Shown here piece after piece: positions 55,421 to 63,203 of a stretch of 64,000 bases of DNA. This DNA is from Allochromatium tepidum (GTDB lineage Bacteria > Pseudomonadota > Gammaproteobacteria > Chromatiales > Chromatiaceae). Position 1 is the first letter of the stretch. The number at the start of each line of letters is the position of its first letter. The notes beneath the pieces are model-generated. The model searched no databases and had not been told where the DNA came from. It was given only the letters and a program-made list of their open reading frames with translations. Where the stretch lies: positions 2,440,001 through 2,504,000 of the forward strand of contig NZ_AP024563.1 in the NCBI RefSeq assembly GCF_018409545.1, written 5' to 3'. The translations under genes and the position numbers were made by a program.

Positions 55421-55449
55421 TTCACTTCTTCGCGATTTATGTCTATGAT
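55421..55449 (+). promoter_or_regulatory. Promoter of the cas operon
   Basis: TTCACT (55421-55426), 17 bp, TATGAT (55444-55449), 33 bp before the cas3 ATG. Just upstream is a palindrome AAACGTTT (55406-55413) and inverted TGTAAA (55385-55390) and TTTACA (55411-55416), possibly regulator sites. Confidence 0.6.
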
Positions 55450-55482
55450 CCAGGCACATCAAGAGCACTGGTCTCACGACAC

Positions 55483-58176
55483 ATGGACGCGAATGCCTCC
55501 CCATGCACTCGATTCAGCCGGCTATCGGCTCCAGCCGGAACGCTGTGGGCCAAGAGTGGTGATCCGATCGGCCATGGACTGCTGGCCCACATGCTGGATG
55601 TGGCGGCCGTCGCCGAATCCATCCTCGATCGCGAGTCGCCACGAACACAGACCTGGGCCGCTTGCGTGTTCGGCCTGCCGCCACAGCGAGTCGGGCGCTG
55701 GCTCGGGGCGATCGCCGGACTCCATGACTTCGGCAAGGCGATCCCCGGTTTTCAGTTCAAATGGCCGGATGGACAGCGCGCCGACGAACAGGCTGGATTG
55801 CCCTTCAAATCAGCCGCGCTCAATGTCCATCGTCACGATCTGGCCTCGGCCGCGTTGCTACGCTATCAACTTCAAGCGCTGTACTCGAACGCGGGCTGGA
55901 TCGGAACCGTTGCGTCAGCGCTCGGCGCCCACCACGGCTACATGCCGAATCTTCTGGAAATCCGCGATGGTCGGCCACGGAACGAAGGCCCGGAATGGGA
56001 CAGGGCGCGTTCCGAGATCCTGCACGCCTACTGGACGGCTCTGGAGCCGGGCGACGGCCCAGCGCTCGACGACCTGCCCCTGCCCGCCATCGCTTGGTTC
56101 GCCGGTCTGACGAGTGTCGCCGACTGGATCGGTTCCAATACCGACTGGTTTCCATTGGGCGAGCGTGCCGACTCACTGACCGAGCATTACACCCAGGCCC
56201 GAGCACTGGCCGACAGTGCGCTCGACGCCATCGGCTGGCCCGCCTACCGGCCCTTGCTCGCTGGCGAGGCGGATACCGAGACACTCATCCGGCGCATCCT
56301 TGGGCGACCGGAAAGTTCCGTGATGGCGCGTCCGTTGCAGATTGCCGCCGACCGGCTGCTGGATCAGGCCGACGGCCCGGTGTTGATGATCGTCGAGGCG
56401 CCGATGGGTGAGGGCAAGACCGAACTGGCGCTGCTTGCCCATCTCAGACTGCAAGCTCGCCATGGACATCGGGGTCTCTATCTGGCTCTGCCGACTCAGG
56501 CGACCGGCAATGCCATGTTCGATCGCACCCTGGCGTTCCTGCGTCAGCTCGCGCCCGGTGTGCAACTGGATATCCAGCTGGTCCATGGCGCGACCCGACT
56601 GGACGAGCGCATCCAGCGACTGCGCGGAGTCGATGCCTCGCCGGCCGAGTCCATCGCCTGTTCGGCCTGGTTCTCCCAGCGCAAGCGTCCATTGCTCTCG
56701 CCCTATGGCGTCGGGACCGTCGATCAGGCGCTGTTCGCCACGCTCAACGTCAAGCATCACTTCGTGCGTCTCTGGGGTCTGGCCAACCGGGTCGTGGTGC
56801 TCGACGAGATCCACGCCTACGACACCTACACCAGTGGTCTGATCGAAGCCCTGTTGCGCTGGCTCAAGCCGCTGGGCTGCTCGGTCATCCTGATGAGCGC
56901 CACCCTGCCGGCCCAACGTCGTGCCGCGCTGCTCGACGCTTGGGGCGCGCGCGATCGGCCGGAGACGCCCTATCCGCGTCTGTTGATGGCTCGTGAGGGT
57001 GAGACGCTGGCCGAACACGTCGCCTGTCGCCGTCTGGAGCCGATTCGGGTCTCTGGAATCGCCGAGGATCTGGAGACTCTGGCGACGGCGGCGCTCGACG
57101 CCCTGGCCGGCGGCGGCTGTGGTCTGGTGCTCGTAAACACCGTGCAACGGGCACAGGATCTCTATCGAGCGCTGCGCGGGCGGGTGGAAGATCCGGGCGA
57201 GATCCTGCTGTTCCATGCCCGCTTCCCCGCCGACGAGCGTGCCGTGCGTGAACGGGAGGTGTTGGCGCGTTTCGGTCCGGTCGCGAGCGCACAGCGTCCG
57301 GCGCGCTGTCTGCTGATCGCCACCCAGGTCGCGGAACAGAGTCTGGATCTGGATTTCGATTTCATGCTGTCGGATCTGGCACCCGTCGATCTCCTGCTGC
57401 AACGTGCCGGTCGGCTGCACCGGCACGAGCGCGCGCGTCCGGCGGCCCATGCCGAACCACATCTGCGGATCGCCGGACTGCTGAACGAGCGCCCACCCGA
57501 ACTCACGGACACCGCCTGGGGCTTCGTCTATGACCCCTATGTCCTCTATTGCACCTGGGGTGTGCTCTTGCACGAACCGGTATGGCGGTTGCCCGAGGAT
57601 ATCGATCGGCTGGTGCAGGCGGTCTATTCGGGTGATCCCTTCGAGGAAGACGACCGGCCGGACTTTGTGGCGACCCTGGACAAGGCGTTGGGCGAGCACT
57701 ACGCCAAAACGCAGACCCAGCGACAGCAGGCATTCAATGTCGCCATCGATGCCGAAGACGAGCCGCAGAATGCCTACAACCAGAAGCCGCGCGCGAACGA
57801 AGACCGGGAGGGTGGCGGCATTCCGGTCGTGACACGCCTCGGCGAAGAGAGTCTGACCGTTGTACCTGTCTTCGTCAGCGAAGACGGTTGGCGACTGACC
57901 GACAGCGATGGCCCATTCGACCCCACCGAGATCCTTGATGATGCCTTGGCACGCCGTCTCTTCGCGCGTCAGGTGCGGCTGTCACGCAAGGGCGTTCTGC
58001 ATGATCTGCTGGCTCTGCCGTTGCCGCGCGGATTCGAGGAGCATCCGTTGCTCCGACATCTTCGCCCCCTGCCATTGATCGATGGCCGCGCCGAACTCGG
58101 CGGATTGACGGTGTGTCTCGATCCCGAGCTTGGCATCGTCTATGCGTCCTCATCTCCCAGCCAGGAGGCATCATGA
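55483..58176 (+). CDS. cas3: CRISPR-associated nuclease-helicase Cas3 (type I-E)
   Basis: 897 residues. Nicks and degrades DNA marked by Cascade. The HD nuclease domain shows His31 and His36 (HGLLAH) and HDFGK at 81-85. The SF2 helicase has Walker A APMGEGKTE, motif II LDEIHAYD (DEIH), motif III SATLP, and motif VI LLLQRAGRLHRH. All key residues are present. It is the first gene of the operon with a promoter 33 bp upstream and overlaps cse1 by 4 bp. Confidence 0.97.
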   Translation: MDANASPCTRFSRLSAPAGTLWAKSGDPIGHGLLAHMLDVAAVAESILDRESPRTQTWAACVFGLPPQRVGRWLGAIAGLHDFGKAIPGFQFKWPDGQRADEQAGLPFKSAALNVHRHDLASAALLRYQLQALYSNAGWIGTVASALGAHHGYMPNLLEIRDGRPRNEGPEWDRARSEILHAYWTALEPGDGPALDDLPLPAIAWFAGLTSVADWIGSNTDWFPLGERADSLTEHYTQARALADSALDAIGWPAYRPLLAGEADTETLIRRILGRPESSVMARPLQIAADRLLDQADGPVLMIVEAPMGEGKTELALLAHLRLQARHGHRGLYLALPTQATGNAMFDRTLAFLRQLAPGVQLDIQLVHGATRLDERIQRLRGVDASPAESIACSAWFSQRKRPLLSPYGVGTVDQALFATLNVKHHFVRLWGLANRVVVLDEIHAYDTYTSGLIEALLRWLKPLGCSVILMSATLPAQRRAALLDAWGARDRPETPYPRLLMAREGETLAEHVACRRLEPIRVSGIAEDLETLATAALDALAGGGCGLVLVNTVQRAQDLYRALRGRVEDPGEILLFHARFPADERAVREREVLARFGPVASAQRPARCLLIATQVAEQSLDLDFDFMLSDLAPVDLLLQRAGRLHRHERARPAAHAEPHLRIAGLLNERPPELTDTAWGFVYDPYVLYCTWGVLLHEPVWRLPEDIDRLVQAVYSGDPFEEDDRPDFVATLDKALGEHYAKTQTQRQQAFNVAIDAEDEPQNAYNQKPRANEDREGGGIPVVTRLGEESLTVVPVFVSEDGWRLTDSDGPFDPTEILDDALARRLFARQVRLSRKGVLHDLLALPLPRGFEEHPLLRHLRPLPLIDGRAELGGLTVCLDPELGIVYASSSPSQEAS

Positions 58177-59741
58177 CCCGAACCACCGAACCGGCTTTCA
58201 ACCTGCTGGATGAACCCTGGATTCCGATCCGGCGGCTGAACGGTGAATGCTGTGATGTCAGTCTGACCGAGGCACTCATCGGTGCCGACACCATCGCCAC
58301 TCTGACCGAACCCGAGCCGACGAGCCTGATTGCCTTGCATCGTTTGTTGCTAGCCGTGCTGCATCGGGCGCTGAGTTTGCATCACGGCCACTGGAAGGAC
58401 GCCGACCGCGCCCGCTGGTATCGCGAGGGACTGCCCGAGGACGCGATCCGCGCCTACCTGGATCAGTGGCGCGAGCGGTTCTGGCTGTTCCACCCGGAAG
58501 AACCCTTCATGCAGGTGGCCGGGCTGGCCGACTGGGAGGAAACCTCCAGCGCCTGTTTCTCAGTCTCATCCATTACGATCAACCTGCTCTACGGCAGTAG
58601 TCTGTTCGAGCATGAGATCTACGAGGCACCCGCGCTGGATGCCGCTCAGGCGTTACGCCGATTGCTCGGCTATCTCCAATTCACGCCGGGCGGCTTTTTT
58701 CCAGGCAAGAAACTGAAAAGCTCGGAGCGGGCCGGCCCGGTCGTCAACAGTGCCGCGATCCTGCCGCTCGGCGACACATTGGCTCATACCCTCTTGCTTG
58801 GTCTGCATCCTGCACCCCAGCGACAACCCGAGGATGTTCCCGCCTGGGAGCGTCAACCGCCATCGATCGGCGCACTGCGGGCCAATGCGCAACTGGCCAC
58901 GGGGCCGAACGATCGTTACACCCGTCAGACCCGCGCCATCCTGTTCGTACCCGAGGAAACGGCTGATGGCATTCGGATTCGACAGGTGTTTGTAGCCGCC
59001 GGCCTGTCTCTGGAAGACGACGAGAAGGCACCCGACCCTATGGTCAGTTCTCGCCTGACCAAGGATGGCAAGGTGGTGCGCATCTCGTTCCAGGAAGGAC
59101 GCGCCTTCTGGCGCGAGCTGCCGACACTGGTACCGGATGCGAGCGGTAAGTTCAGCCATCCGGCGGCCATTCTGCTGGCGGCAACCAATCTTTACGAGCG
59201 ACTGGGGCGTTTCGACATTCCCGTGCCTGTCCTCGTTGCTGGACTTGCCAGCGATCAAGCCAAACTGCTGCGCTGGCGGATCGATCGTTTCGACTTGCCT
59301 CTTCCTCTTCTCGCCAACCCCGAGGCCGCCGCTGAATTTCGCGACCGGATCCGCTACGCCGAGGAGGTCTATTTCCGGCTACGCGCGATCAGTGCCGAGA
59401 TGATCGCCGAAACCATGCCGGACCCCGCTCACAAGGACACCCGAGCGCGCGCCCGAGCGATCCTGGACAACGGTTCCACGGCCTTCGTCTATTTCTCCGC
59501 CGCCGAACGTGCGCTGGCGGCCTTGATGCAGCACATCGCGGTCGGTGATGTCGAGGGTGCGCATCAGCATTGGCGGCAACAGTTGAAACTTGCCGTCCGG
59601 CGCGCCTGGAGTGCCACTGGCCAAGCGCTTGGCGACTCACCGCGCGTCATGCGCGCCATTGCCCGTGCCGATCCAAGCGTGCGCCGTCTGATCCGGTCAC
59701 TCGAACAACCCGCCACGACGTCAGAGGAAACCAGCCCATGA
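58173..59741 (+). CDS. casA: Cascade large subunit Cse1 (CasA)
   Basis: 522 residues from ATG 58173, with AGGAGG close upstream. This large subunit recognises the PAM in type I-E Cascade. N-terminal FNLLDEPWIPIRRLNGE, central QFTPGGFFPGKK and the C-terminal four-helix bundle are typical. The frame also opens at 58113 inside cas3, but the ribosome binding site and the ATGA overlap favour 58173. It overlaps cse2 by 4 bp. Confidence 0.96.
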   Translation: MTRTTEPAFNLLDEPWIPIRRLNGECCDVSLTEALIGADTIATLTEPEPTSLIALHRLLLAVLHRALSLHHGHWKDADRARWYREGLPEDAIRAYLDQWRERFWLFHPEEPFMQVAGLADWEETSSACFSVSSITINLLYGSSLFEHEIYEAPALDAAQALRRLLGYLQFTPGGFFPGKKLKSSERAGPVVNSAAILPLGDTLAHTLLLGLHPAPQRQPEDVPAWERQPPSIGALRANAQLATGPNDRYTRQTRAILFVPEETADGIRIRQVFVAAGLSLEDDEKAPDPMVSSRLTKDGKVVRISFQEGRAFWRELPTLVPDASGKFSHPAAILLAATNLYERLGRFDIPVPVLVAGLASDQAKLLRWRIDRFDLPLPLLANPEAAAEFRDRIRYAEEVYFRLRAISAEMIAETMPDPAHKDTRARARAILDNGSTAFVYFSAAERALAALMQHIAVGDVEGAHQHWRQQLKLAVRRAWSATGQALGDSPRVMRAIARADPSVRRLIRSLEQPATTSEETSP

Positions 59742-60331
59742 GCGAGCACGCTCAAGCCTTCATCACGTACTTGTCCGAGTTGGAGCAGCATGATCGCGGT
59801 GCCCTGGCCCATTTGCGCCGGAGTTTGGGCTTTGCGCCGGGTACCTTTCCGCGTGCCTATCCCTATGTCGAGCGCTTCGTGTCTCGCGACAGCCATGCCG
59901 AAGATCCAAGGCGCAAGGCGCTCTATCTCACGGCTGGGCTCTTTGCGTTGCACCCACGACATCAGGACAGCGAAAGTCTGGCCACGGCCTTCGGCCATGT
60001 CGCACGCCATCGCGATCAACCGGAACCTGATCCGTCAAGACACAAAGTCGGCAGTGTCGAACAGCGCTTTATCGGCCTCCTCGGCGCCGAACCCGAAAGC
60101 CTGCCCAGCCTGCTGCGCCAAACCGTGTCGCTGCTCGCGGCGGACGATCGTCCCTGTGACTATGTCCGTCTGCTCGACGATCTGAGCCTCTGGCTTAAGC
60201 CGTTCGCGACCGATGGCCGAGACCGGATACGCCAGCGCTGGGCGCGTGACTTCTATCGCGCCTATGTCCCCGATTCGGACGCCACAGATCAAGAACCATC
60301 CACCTCGACCGCCACCCCATCCGCTGACTGA
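59738..60331 (+). CDS. casB: Cascade small subunit Cse2 (CasB)
   Basis: 197 residues from ATG 59738. A helical protein that stabilises the R-loop. Conserved RGALAHLRRSLGF and RRKALYLTAGLFALHP near the start, and VRLLDDLSLW late, match. The frame extends upstream inside cse1 but the ATGA overlap defines the start. A Thr/Asp/Ser-rich tail of about 20 residues is extra. Confidence 0.94.
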   Translation: MSEHAQAFITYLSELEQHDRGALAHLRRSLGFAPGTFPRAYPYVERFVSRDSHAEDPRRKALYLTAGLFALHPRHQDSESLATAFGHVARHRDQPEPDPSRHKVGSVEQRFIGLLGAEPESLPSLLRQTVSLLAADDRPCDYVRLLDDLSLWLKPFATDGRDRIRQRWARDFYRAYVPDSDATDQEPSTSTATPSAD

Positions 60332-60344
60332 CAAGGAGCGCACC

Positions 60345-61490
60345 ATGAGCCTCTTCATCGAGTTCCATCTGATCCAGAACTTTGCTCCCTCCAACCTCAA
60401 TCGGGACGACACGGGCGCGCCGAAGGATGCCATCTTCGGCGGGCAGCGCCGCGCTCGCGTCAGCAGTCAGTGCTTCAAGCGCGCGATTCGGCTCAAGTCC
60501 GCTGAACTGGGCACGATCCCGAGCGCGTTCGGTTCGGTACGCACCTTGAAACTCAAGGCCTTGTTGCAACAGCGCTTGACCGAACTCGGACACCCGGAGG
60601 CCGGCACTCAAATCGAAACCGCTTTGGCGGCCGCCGGGCTGAAGGTCAAGGACGATGGCAAGACCGAATACCTGTTGTTCCTCGGTCAGGGCGAGATCGA
60701 AGGCTTTGCCGAGCTGATCCATACCCATTGGGATGCCCTGAGCGCGCCCGTGAGCGACGAGGGCGGCAAGAAAACCAAAAAGCAGGCCAAGGCCAGCGCG
60801 CCGCCTGAGATCGTCAAGGCCGCCAAGTCGATCCTGGATGGTCGGAAAGCGGTCGATGTGGCGCTGTTCGGACGGATGCTGGCCGACCTGCCCGAGGTCA
60901 ATCAACATGCAGCCTGCCAGGTAGCGCACGCCATCAGTACCCATCGGGTCGAGCGCGAGTTCGACTATTTCACTGCCGTGGATGACGAGGGCGGCATCGA
61001 TGAGACCGGCGCCGGCATGATCGGACAGATCGAGTTCAACTCAGCCACCTTCTACCGCTACGCCGTCATCGATCCGCGCAAATTGGCGGGCAACCTCAAG
61101 GGCGATCACGAGCTGGCCCTGAAGGGCATCGCCGCCTTCACCGAGGCCATGGCGCGCGCTATCCCGACCGGGAAGCAAAACACCTTCGCGGCCCACAATC
61201 CGCCGAGCTTCATCGGCGTCGTGTTCCGCCACGCCAGCCCCTTCAATCTGGCCAATGCCTTCGAAAAACCCGTCTGGCCCCGGCCGGATCGCGAATTGAC
61301 CAGCCTGTCGGTCGAGAAGCTCGCGGAACAGGAAATCGCCATTGCGGGCGCCTTCGGCGACGGTCGGGACATTTGGGGCTATCTGGATCTCACCGGCGCC
61401 TGGCCCGAGTCCAAGGGTGTGCCGCATCGGACGCTGCAATCACTGACGGATTGGGTCGTCGAGAATGCCCGTGCAAGGTTGGGAGTCTGA
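60345..61490 (+). CDS. cas7e: Cascade backbone protein Cas7e (Cse4/CasC)
   Basis: 381 residues from ATG 60345 (AAGGAG upstream). It forms the crRNA-binding backbone. Recognised from NFAPSNLNRDDTGAPKDAIFGGQ (in part), RRARVSSQCFKRAIRL, and QIEFNSATFYRYAVID. A Lys-rich loop (GGKKTKKQAKASA) around residue 135 is somewhat longer than I expect. 13 bp after cse2, 2 bp before cas5e. Confidence 0.96.
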   Translation: MSLFIEFHLIQNFAPSNLNRDDTGAPKDAIFGGQRRARVSSQCFKRAIRLKSAELGTIPSAFGSVRTLKLKALLQQRLTELGHPEAGTQIETALAAAGLKVKDDGKTEYLLFLGQGEIEGFAELIHTHWDALSAPVSDEGGKKTKKQAKASAPPEIVKAAKSILDGRKAVDVALFGRMLADLPEVNQHAACQVAHAISTHRVEREFDYFTAVDDEGGIDETGAGMIGQIEFNSATFYRYAVIDPRKLAGNLKGDHELALKGIAAFTEAMARAIPTGKQNTFAAHNPPSFIGVVFRHASPFNLANAFEKPVWPRPDRELTSLSVEKLAEQEIAIAGAFGDGRDIWGYLDLTGAWPESKGVPHRTLQSLTDWVVENARARLGV

Positions 61491-61492
61491 TC

Positions 61493-62146
61493 ATGCCAAC
61501 GTTGCTCCTGCGGCTGGCGGGTCCGATGCAGTCATGGGGCACCACCAGCCGTTTCGATGAACGCGACAGCCAACTGGAACCATCCAAATCCGGGGTGCTG
61601 GGCTTGGTGTGTGCGGCTTTGGGTCGCGATCGAACCGAGCCGGTGGATGATCTGGCGCGCTTACGCATGGGCGTGCGCGTGGATCGCGAAGGGCTGCTGA
61701 TGCGCGATTATCAGACGGTCAAACCGCCTTATCTGAGAGCCAGCGGAACCATTGAACGCAAGGATGCCATCGTGAGTCGCCGCTACTACTTGGCCGATGC
61801 CGCCTTTCTGGTTGGCCTCGAAGGTGAGGATCGAAGCCTGCTCGACGCCATGGATTCCGCGCTGCGCGATCCGGTCTGGCCGTTGGCGCTCGGTCGCAAA
61901 GCCTTTCCGCCCGCCGCGCCGGTTTGGCTCGAAGGCGGACCGGTCGAGTTGGGACTGCGCGAGGCCTTGATCGGTGCCCCGCGCATCGCCTCCCCACGAC
62001 ATGAAGATCGCGCGGCACTATTGCGCCTGCTGCTGGAACACCCGACAGAAGGGGCGATGCGCTTCGATCAACCGCTCGCGCCCTTTGCCGAGCGCCGTTT
62101 CGGCCCGCGCCATATCGCGACGGAGGTCATCGATGTACCTGTCTAG
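61493..62146 (+). CDS. cas5e: Cascade subunit Cas5e (CasD)
   Basis: 217 residues. Caps the 5' handle of crRNA. Start MPTLLLRLAGPMQSWGTTSRFDERDSQLEPSKSGVLGLVCAALG (in part) is highly typical, as are ERKDAIVSRRYYLADAAFLV and LALGRKAFPPAAPV. It overlaps cas6e by 14 bp. Confidence 0.96.
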   Translation: MPTLLLRLAGPMQSWGTTSRFDERDSQLEPSKSGVLGLVCAALGRDRTEPVDDLARLRMGVRVDREGLLMRDYQTVKPPYLRASGTIERKDAIVSRRYYLADAAFLVGLEGEDRSLLDAMDSALRDPVWPLALGRKAFPPAAPVWLEGGPVELGLREALIGAPRIASPRHEDRAALLRLLLEHPTEGAMRFDQPLAPFAERRFGPRHIATEVIDVPV

Positions 62147-62756
62147 GCTGACCCTCGACCCACGCCACCCGCGAGTCAGGCGCGATCTGGGCAATCTCTA
62201 TGAGCTGCATCGCACCCTGGCGCGCGCCCATGCACCTGATGCGCAATCGCCACCGCATCGGTTCCTGTGGCGACTGGAAACGAGTCCGTCGACGGCTGGA
62301 ACCGTCGTGCTGCTCGTTCAATCCGCCGTCGGCTCCGACTGGACATCGCTGGCCGAGCAAACCGGCTATGCCGTGGAGATCTTGGGCAACAAAGCGGTCG
62401 ACCTGGAACGATTGATCCAGCCTGATACTCGCTATCGCTTCCGACTCCAGGCCAATCCAACCGTCACCCGCAACGGCAAACGTTGGGGACTGGTCAGAGA
62501 AGAGGACCAGCTTGCATGGCTGGTTCGACAGGGTGGCCAGCATGGCTTTCGCGTCCTGGCCTGTGTGCGAACCGCCTCTGAACGCCTCCAGGCACGCCGT
62601 GCCACCGCAGGCAAGCCCATCACGCTGCAATCGGCTCTGTTCGAGGGCCGACTGGAAGCGACCGATCCGGACCGATTGCGTCAGGCGATCCTAAACGGAC
62701 TCGGGCACGGAAAAGCCTGGGGATGCGGGTTGCTGTCCGTGGCGAAAGCACCATGA
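62133..62756 (+). CDS. cas6e: CRISPR RNA endonuclease Cas6e (CasE)
   Basis: 207 residues from ATG 62133. It cuts pre-crRNA at the repeat hairpins. Start MYLSRLTLDPRHPRVRRDLGNLYELH (in part) and the C-terminal Gly-rich motif ILNGLGHGKAWGCGLLSV are typical; His in the N-terminal region ELHRTL is a likely catalytic residue. It overlaps hicA by 4 bp (ATGA). Confidence 0.95.
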   Translation: MYLSRLTLDPRHPRVRRDLGNLYELHRTLARAHAPDAQSPPHRFLWRLETSPSTAGTVVLLVQSAVGSDWTSLAEQTGYAVEILGNKAVDLERLIQPDTRYRFRLQANPTVTRNGKRWGLVREEDQLAWLVRQGGQHGFRVLACVRTASERLQARRATAGKPITLQSALFEGRLEATDPDRLRQAILNGLGHGKAWGCGLLSVAKAP

Positions 62757-62971
62757 AAGTCGCCGAGATCCTGGAGCGACTGAAGCATGATGGCTGGCAC
62801 CTGGCCGCAACCAGAGGCAGCCATCGCCAATTCAAGCACGACACCAAGCCAGGGCGGGTCACGGTACCGGGCAAACCAAGCGATGATTTGGCTCCAGGCA
62901 CGGTGAGCAGCATTACAAATGAGGACCGCGACCATGCGTTACGCCATCGTGATCGAACGAGCAGAGCATAA
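62753..62971 (+). CDS. hicA: HicA-type toxin inside the cas operon
   Basis: 72 residues from ATG 62753, whose ATGA overlaps the cas6e stop. mRNA interferase of the dsRBD-like fold. The core LKHDGWHLAATRGSHRQFKH holds the catalytic His of GSH; TVPGKPSDDLAPGT follows. The usual ending, a helix like SILKQAGL, is replaced by VSSITNEDRDHALRHRDRTSRA (22 residues, in part). So the C-terminus is altered, perhaps by frameshift, and overlaps hicB by 38 bp. Whether it is still toxic is unknown. It lies between cas6e and cas1, the normal place for cas1 itself. Confidence 0.85.
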   Translation: MKVAEILERLKHDGWHLAATRGSHRQFKHDTKPGRVTVPGKPSDDLAPGTVSSITNEDRDHALRHRDRTSRA

Positions 62972-63146
62972 CTACTCGGCTTATGCCCCCGATCTGCCGG
63001 GGTGCATCGCCACCGGGCGCACCCTGGAGGAGACCGAGCGGGAGATTCGGGAAGCGATCGAGTTTCATCTGGAAGGTCTGCGAGAAGATGGCTTGCCGGT
63101 GCCGACGCCGACCAGTCAGGTCGGCTACATCGAGATTGCGGCCTGA
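62934..63146 (+). CDS. hicB: HicB-type antitoxin
   Basis: 70 residues from ATG 62934 (GAGGA just upstream). A partial RNase H-like fold: MRYAIVIERAEHNYSAYAPDLPGC, then IATGRTLEETEREIREAIEFH (both in part). It is short: no HTH or RHH DNA-binding domain follows, unlike longer HicB proteins, so it cannot repress its own operon in the usual way. It neutralises HicA. It is 57 bp before cas1, which has only a weak ribosome binding site. Confidence 0.9.
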   Translation: MRYAIVIERAEHNYSAYAPDLPGCIATGRTLEETEREIREAIEFHLEGLREDGLPVPTPTSQVGYIEIAA

Positions 63147-63203
63147 TCCCTTCCTCGATCGAGCGACTCCATAACGCGACATGTGCCGACACGACCGAGT
63201 GCC

